A stretch of 64,000 bases of DNA, taken from the NCBI GenBank assembly GCA_028554755.1, contig JAPTOF010000001.1:33623501-33687500 (forward strand). Direction: 5' to 3'. The notes under the pieces were generated by a model. It was not told the origin of the DNA and did no database searches. It was given only the letters and a program-made list of their open reading frames with translations. Below, in pieces: positions 58,401 to 64,000 of this stretch. How positions within the stretch are numbered: position 1 is the stretch's first letter; every line of letters begins with the position of its first letter. Made by a program: the position numbers and the translations under genes. The DNA comes from Cordia subcordata (taxonomy: Eukaryota; Streptophyta; Magnoliopsida; Boraginales; Cordiaceae).

Positions 58401-58899
58401 GACTCAATTTTTGCAGGAGCGTTATGACGAGCTTTATAGTCAGAAAAGACAACAAAGTGATGAGAGCGAAAAAAGTAGCGTCAATCAGTTGGATAATCAA
58501 TTTGACCCTAAGATCTTTTATGAAGCAATTGGGGATGTGAAGAAGGGTACAACATTTGGTCTGCCTATTAACAACTTTGAAGGATCATTCCTCCTCCTAA
58601 ACAACATGGGGTTAGCATATTCTTCCGTAGGTTACAATTCGCTATCCTAAGCAGAATTGAATGCTCGCTTTTTTGAACAAGAAGAGAAGTATGAAACACA
58701 AATACAACAAATGCAAGAAGAAGTGGCGCGGCAAGTGCAGGAAGAAGTTCAACAAGAAATGCAACGCAAGGAATTGGAGTTGGAGCAAAAACTCCAACGT
58801 GAATGAGCTGCAATGATGGAGCAAATGAGATTGATGTTGGAGTCAACAGGATTGACTGCTCAGTTACCACCTTCAGATCCATCCCCTCCTAATATGTGA
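55447..58899 (+). pseudogene. TNP1-like / Transposase_24 protein (broken), copy 2
   Basis: First exon from ATG 55447 (MLRGQGKRRLVKPSARSRLR), with a frameshift after DEGGA. The first intron is about 1.67 kb (55692-57365) against about 120 bases in copy 1, so foreign sequence inserted there. Later exons read DWKNFPPNWIEKQD, THKKNRGDGDWISSKAK and FDPKIFYEAIGDVKKGTTFG, then a coiled coil with EKYETQIQQMQEEVARQVQE interrupted by TGA at 58804, ending PPNM. Stops also at 57477 and 57972. Confidence 0.85.
55740..57350. other. Insertion in the first TNP1-like intron of CACTA-2
   Basis: About 1.6 kb without counterpart in CACTA-1, lying between TACAAGGTAAATG and TCAACAGAAGAGCATG. It is AT-rich and contains no transposon ends, conserved frame or RNA that I recognise. 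A GAGAGAGAAAAGG purine stretch lies near 57067. Confidence 0.55.
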
Positions 58900-59100
58900 T
58901 TGTATTTATCATGGTAAAAAGACTACTTTATTATGTGTTGACGAATACTATATAATTTCATAGTATATTTGGTTTAAACACCTTTAAGGTTTAAGTTGGT
59001 AGACTATTGACATATGCAGGTTTTATGGCACATTATTTATGTTTATGTGAAAAAGATATGGATTGAAAAGACTTTTGTGTTTAAATGTATTTTCTTGGTT

Positions 59101-59176
59101 GATTGTGTTACCAATTTGTGGTGATAAGTATGTAAGTTGATTGTGTTACCAATTTGTGGTGATAAGTATGTAAGTT
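59101..59176. repeat. 38-bp tandem duplication in CACTA-2 3' region
   Basis: The unit GATTGTGTTACCAATTTGTG and following bases occurs twice, at 59101-59138 and 59139-59176, identical. The CACTA-1 counterpart (about 48850-48895) has a single copy. Confidence 0.9.
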
Positions 59177-59243
59177 GGACATAAAATTGTTAGCAGGTTT
59201 ATGTAGTTTAGGATTGACAAGCTAATGATAGGCTGTACGATCA

Positions 59244-59526
59244 TTAAATTAGCGACCAACATCATATTGGTTCCTAAAATTGGAAAGTGCTAAACGTTAG
59301 CAACTACAATGTTAGTCGCTAAATTAGCAACCATTGAATCGGTCGCTAAATGGCAGCTGTGCATATCACTAGAAGTTAGCGACTGACATGTCGGTCTCTA
59401 AAGTTTAGCGACCGACTTTTCGATCTCTAAAATTTTGTTAATGAATTTGCGGTCGCTAAATTTAGCAACCAACTTTGCGGTCTCTAAAATTTTGTGACCG
59501 AATTTGCGGTCGCTAAAGGCCTATTT
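59244..59526. repeat. CACTA-2 right subterminal repeats
   Basis: Degraded AGCGACC / GGTCGCTAA and AGCAACC variants, fewer and more mutated than in CACTA-1, lacking the TACCGACCG subfamily. The length is about half of that in CACTA-1. Confidence 0.88.
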
Positions 59527-59536
59527 TCTTGTAGTG

Positions 59537-60406
59537 AAGCGTGCAAAATACCCTCTGAAATATATAATAGTAGGAGTATTTTGCACACTTTTAAAAATTT
59601 CAGGGGTAATTAGATAGTTTTGATGCTATAGGAGCTATGGTGTATATAGGTTAGAGTAGAGGGGATAATTAGTTAGTTTTGGTACTATAAAAAAATATGA
59701 TACACATAAATCAAAGTACATGAGGATAATATTCAGTTTACTCTATATATAAATGTCTGTTTCTCTATTTCTGTTTCTCTATGTACGTGATGGCATAAGC
59801 ATGTATATGACTACATATACAATTTGAAATACACTTCAGTCAGTACTACAGAAGAATAACTAAAGTCAAGGTTATACAGGAGTGTTCTTCATTTAGGTTT
59901 TTTGACCGATCGAGTAAGATCTTCTTTTAGACTAGGTACTCTTGGAATTATCCAGTGTAGATCTTGTGCTAGGGTCGAAAATAGTTTGAGGCCTGAAGGA
60001 AGAGACTTCTTTTTCTGCTTTCTTTGTTTATTTAATTTTCCCTTTTCATATGGTAAAAGAAGCAATTCCTTAATGATCAGTTTTCTTGCTTAAGAAATAT
60101 TATCAGAGGTATCTTTCTTCTTTCTAGTGATAAAAATCATTTTCCTGGTTCAGAAGCACAATAATTCTTCAGATACTTCCTGTAGAGTTGTTATGTTCCT
60201 ATATATTGGCTTGATAACTAATCTAAGAAATTTTCGATACGTATGATTAGATATTAAAAGCAAAACCAGGCTTAATGTTTTAATCCATCCGAAAATGTGG
60301 GGAATGTAGAGAGGTGTAAGACAAGGAAGTTCTGGTAGACAATAAGCCTTTGATATTCCGAGAGAATTTTCATTAGCATACATGACTTGACATTTATCAC
60401 GTAGAA
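59537..60406. other. Spacer with a GTGCAAAATACCC-type repeat
   Basis: 59540-59605 begins GCGTGCAAAATACCCTCTG and has the near inverse, AGTATTTTGCACAC, within 40 bases, like a small fold-back. It is followed by GGGGTAATTAGATAGTTTTG and a later near-repeat, GGGGATAATTAGTTAGTTTT. No gene is seen. Confidence 0.4.
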
Positions 60407-60720
60407 ATGCTACTTAATGAATATGCAAAACAGTTTCCGTGTAGTATTTTCAGTTATAAGATGCTGGAGATTCTACTTAATGAATATGCAAAACAGTTTC
60501 CGTGTAGTATTTTCAGTTGTAAGATGCTGGAGATTCTATATGATATTAGGCTTCTCGGAATCCCAAGCTTGGTTGGTCTCCCAAATCTCAAATGCAATGA
60601 ATCTGTTTACTGCTGGAGACTCTATACATTGAAAGAGATGTAGATGACAACGTGGTCATCTTTAACGTATATTCTCCTACTTTGAGAAATCTAACATTCA
60701 TATATCATGATGCAGGTGGC
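60407..60720 (+). pseudogene. F-box/LRR (FBD-type) protein gene remnant
   Basis: The frame reads FPCSIFSCKMLEIL, then GIPSLVGLPNLKC, which fits the leucine-rich segment of plant F-box/FBD/LRR proteins (CSLFTCKTL...SLPNLK). After a frameshift near 60645 it continues DVDDNVVIFNVYSPTLRNLT, a pattern typical of the LRR region before the FBD domain. The unit coding LLNEYAKQFPCSIFSYKMLEI is duplicated in tandem. No F-box domain is visible upstream and no full FBD downstream. It would have been a substrate adaptor of an SCF ubiquitin ligase; now a fragment. Confidence 0.72.
60411..60536 (+). repeat. 63-bp in-frame tandem duplication in the F-box relic
   Basis: Units at 60411-60473 and 60474-60536 are nearly identical (TTATAAG in the first against TTGTAAG in the second). 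Sixty-three bases equal 21 codons, about the length of one LRR repeat, so the duplication keeps the frame. Confidence 0.92.
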
Positions 60721-62860
60721 TTCCTCCCCAGAGCTTTACCACAAGCTTCAACTAAATGCTCTTTTCATGTAGATACCTTAATCTTATGATGATTTGTCTG
60801 TGTTGAAAAATTATGCTCGCTGGATGAAGCACAAGTTGAGAAATTGGGGATTCACCAAAAGCTAAGCTTGGGGCACAGAAAACGACCTTCTAACATTTCG
60901 GTGATTAGGGGACAATGGTAGCTTATATGAGATTCAAGGAGTAAATAAAATGGTTAAGATTACTTTTTTTAAGAGTGATAACATGAGTTCGAATTTTATG
61001 AGGGGCAAGAGTTGGGTTCGGTAGTGGAGGATTTAAAAAAACATGGTAGCTTATATTTTAAAAAATGCTGACGTCTCGAGAACAATGACAACAAGGATTG
61101 CTAACACCCTTGATTATATTGAGGCCGGATTCTAATTGAAGAATATAGAAGTTATATTTTTTCTTGATTTCTTGACCAAGCACGTCCACTTTCTCTTTCA
61201 TTGTTGTTGTGTGAGATGAAATTTATGTGCAAAAAGTTTATCACATTTGTTCAGAATGCTTTGACAGTTGCACCTAATACTTGTGTGGGCAAATTTTCAT
61301 ATGTTCCAAATTACGTGAAACCTGGTTTATGTGTTTACTTAATTTGTAGGCAAGCAAACCCAGTCTCGCAACCCCTAGGCTAACAAGATGGATATGACCC
61401 AAAACCATATTGTGCATGGCTTTTGGTCCAAAGATGCATTAGATGAGTTAAGAACGGAACTCAAAGGCAAGCAAGGAGTTTCAGACCTGGACATTACCCC
61501 AAGATTGCTGCTCATATCATTATGAGAGAAGTCTTAATATAAGAGAGTCTTAATCCCTCACCTTAACTGTCTAATTTGTAGGCAACCTAAGCTAGCATCC
61601 TATTGAACTTTTCAGTTTTGAAAAATCTTAGAACCACAACTAATTTTGTAGTCTAGTAGTACTAGTGTGTTACTTGACCTCTATTCAAGAGGCCTTGAAG
61701 TTATTGTATACTTTATCAAGTTATAAAAGCCTCCCTTGAATGAAAAGGCAATTCTTAGATAGCCTCTCTTGAATAAAAAAAAAAAAAAAAAGGAAAAACT
61801 TAGAAACAAAATCTTACCAAGAAAAAACTCCAAATCTCGTATGGTACCAAAATTTTGAAATCTCAATCATATATTATACCAAATCTTGGAGATGGTTCCG
61901 TACGAATATTCAAGTCCTTCTATACATACTAAATGATTAAATTATCCTAATTAATCCGTAGATAAAAATTAAAATATGATCAAATACCTAATAAATATAT
62001 GAAAATGAAGATGAAAAAGAATCACATAAAGTCATAAAGACCAACAAGAACAATAAAACAAAGAGCGTTCAATTTATAAAATATGTAAAGCTAATAGCAT
62101 TCATATCTCTAAAGAGCTTTAAACAGTATCAAAAGCTGTTTTGTGTTTGAATTTATCCTGTCAAAAGCACTTTTTAAGCTGCAACAGTCATTTGGATAAA
62201 AGGCTGTAAAAGCACTTTTTTTCAGGCAAATTTACTAAAAAAGACATACAGAAACACTTTTAGTGCTTGGTATTTGGATTTAAAAAGAAAAAGAAATTGT
62301 TATAAATAAGCTGTTAGCTTAAAAAAATAAATGCATGAATTGTTATTTTTAATTTTATTTTTATTTTATCATACATATTTGATATCTAACTTTGAGAAAA
62401 TAATTTTCTTTTTTACAAATTTAAATATTTTGCTTTAAAAAGTGAACTTAAATAAGAAAACATGAAATAAAAAATAAACAAAATCCTACTTGTATTGGTA
62501 GAATCCTAACAATATTTTGTCGTGCTCGAGTAATTTCGTTCCCGAGCTAGAGTACTGGCGATAAGCTTGACTCCAGAATCACTAACAATATGGTGCATGA
62601 GCAGTGGTTGTTTTTATTAGATGGCTAGAAGCTTAAGTTGTTCCATAAATTTCACTTCATGCAATGAAGGTTTACAAGACTATGCAAGTAAAAGAGAACA
62701 TATTGACAAAATATCGCTGCTTGGTTGAGTCTTAACCGATTCAAAGGAGAAAACAAAATGAAGAGCCCTTATAGTTTCCAAGGATAGTAAACAACCTTCT
62801 CATTGAAAATAAAGGAACCCCAATATTATGTAGAAGGGAACACAAGCAAATAGTATAAAA
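60721..62860. other. Spacer, no intact gene
   Basis: Contains a SINE-like phrase (AAAATGGTTAAGATTAC, then ATGAGTTCGAATTTTATG, at 60950-61000), an A run at 61779-61791, and a fold-back region at 62110-62310 with AAAAGCACTTTTTAAGC and AAAGCACTTTTTTTCAG. No protein-like frame was recognised. Confidence 0.4.
62110..62310. repeat. MITE-like AAAGCACTTTT region
   Basis: Several AAAAGCACTTTTT and ACACTTTTAGTGC phrases in both orientations, as in A/T-rich MITEs near 37.2 kb, but terminal repeats are not clear. Confidence 0.35.
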
Positions 62861-62873
62861 CATTAACCATACA

Positions 62874-63124
<251 letters not shown>

Positions 63125-64000
63125 CTATACAATTTAAGAGATTGAGCAGTTAAAAGTAGTTTAAACCTTCACACTTCACCTTTTCTTTCCTTCCTATCAA
63201 GGAAATGACACTCGTCCTAATCATTTATCCAATACACAGCCACAACCCAGAAATTCACAACCAAAGAATGTATGCCTGAATATCTTTGATCAATAACCAT
63301 ATCTTCCATAGTTGATATGCATAGTGTGCATGTGCGTGTATATATATTTCAGAGCTTCAAACAAATCTACTACACTTAAAATCCTCAAAATTGTTATTGC
63401 ACATGGCTGGCTAATGGCATACGAGACTCAAGTCACTTTCTTGCACAGGTGCATATATCTTCATCAAATGTTCAAGCCTTTTCACTATGAAAGGGATGTT
63501 AACAAAATTAAGCATGACCAACTTCCAGAAAAGAAAAAAAAAAGCAAAATTATCAATGATACTTTGTGTCTATGGGCAAAGATAATATGCTTTGCTGCAG
63601 GTTGGGCAAAAGTTCATATAAGTCAATACTTTTTTTTTTCTTTTGGCTAAAAAAGAAAGTACTTGTATTTGATCATAAACAAACTAATTACATCATAGGC
63701 AAACCAAAATCAGTCTTTTTACATTAAAAAGTTGGAGTCAATGTTCCATAATTTGTACAATTTCCTGTTAAATGCATTACTCATAAATCTGTTAAGCACA
63801 ATTTACACAAACCCAATTCAATTCAGCCAAGTTTCAGCCCTTTTACAGGGACCCAATTTAGAAATACAAAATTAGGAGCTTCAATAGCTGCCACGGTGAT
63901 GTCAATCACATTCAAAGTTTTACTCAAGATTCGATTTTTTCTTCACGAGATAATTAAGCGGACAGAATCAACACAAACCCAAGTCCAAATTATATACATA
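63125..64000. other. Window end, no gene seen
   Basis: The sequence right of the OPR exon should hold earlier OPR exons if the gene were complete, yet no such frame (for example the flavin-binding N-terminal part) is visible. A short open frame at 63312-63650 shows no family features. Confidence 0.4.

Larger units (their letters stand above)
52679..59536 (+). mobile_element. CACTA transposon 2, 5'-truncated, 6.9 kb
   Basis: Similarity to CACTA-1 begins abruptly at 52679 (TGACCATGTGTATG), matching CACTA-1 from about 43750, inside TNP2. It continues through the end of TNP2, the TNP1-like gene and the right subterminal repeats to CCTATTTTCTTGTAGTG at 59536. The left end, left subterminal repeats and first third of TNP2 are absent. 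Same family and orientation as CACTA-1, about 3 kb downstream of it. Without a left end it cannot transpose. Confidence 0.92.

Noticed and set aside
63312..63650. 112-codon plus-strand frame near the window end
   Set aside because: It lacks domain features, ends in a poly-F stretch from a T run and is antisense to where OPR introns would be.

Overview
This is AT-rich nuclear DNA from a flowering plant, probably a eudicot. Spliceosomal introns, Ty1/copia, Sirevirus-like and CACTA (En/Spm) elements, MITEs and a nuclear insertion of plastid ndhA/ndhH sequence all point that way. I cannot name the species. It is a gene-poor, transposon-rich interval: only one gene looks clearly intact, a two-exon secreted glycine-rich/cysteine-rich protein (25333-25822). 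Several host genes survive only as decayed pieces: a coiled-coil protein (about 20.5-21.8 kb, minus strand), an F-box/LRR-like gene with an in-frame 63-bp tandem duplication (60.4-60.7 kb), and a 12-oxophytodienoate reductase exon (62.9-63.1 kb, minus strand).

Layout. 0-16.4 kb: three diverged copies (A about 90-4990, B about 5195-7990, C about 11850-16440) of one low-copy unit. The unit carries exon-like islands with conserved splice sites from a gene I do not recognise. Copy A holds an extra insert of about 500 bp that includes the plastid ndhH end and ndhA start. Copy C is split by a 1.47-kb non-autonomous LTR element with a perfect 5-bp target duplication. 16.4-25.2 kb: small repeats, the coiled-coil gene remnant, a truncated Sirevirus-like LTR and a field of subterminal-type repeats. 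25.3-25.9 kb: the glycine-rich protein gene. 26-31.3 kb: AT-rich spacer and a minus-strand non-autonomous LTR element. 31.3-36.8 kb: a complete-length but mutated Ty1/copia element. 37.2-49.5 kb: a MITE and, ten bases further on, a 12.1-kb CACTA element with both ends. The CACTA element carries broken TNP2 and TNP1-like genes, a nested solo LTR, and exon-like ORFs that may be captured host sequence. 50.8-51.7 kb: a 0.94-kb TRIM-like element. 52.7-59.5 kb: a second CACTA copy of the same family and orientation, cut off at its 5' side. 59.5-64 kb: spacer and gene relics.

How it fits together. Both CACTA copies would need a DDE transposase (TNP2) and a DNA-binding partner (TNP1/Transposase_24 type) acting on the dense AGCGACCG-type subterminal repeats. 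Both genes carry stops or frameshifts in both copies, so any movement would depend on another element. The copia element has the full gag-protease-integrase-RT-RNaseH order but many stops, so it is also non-autonomous now. The nested insertions give a relative order of events: CACTA-1 before its solo LTR, and the duplication of the A/B/C unit before the LTR element in C and the plastid insert in A.
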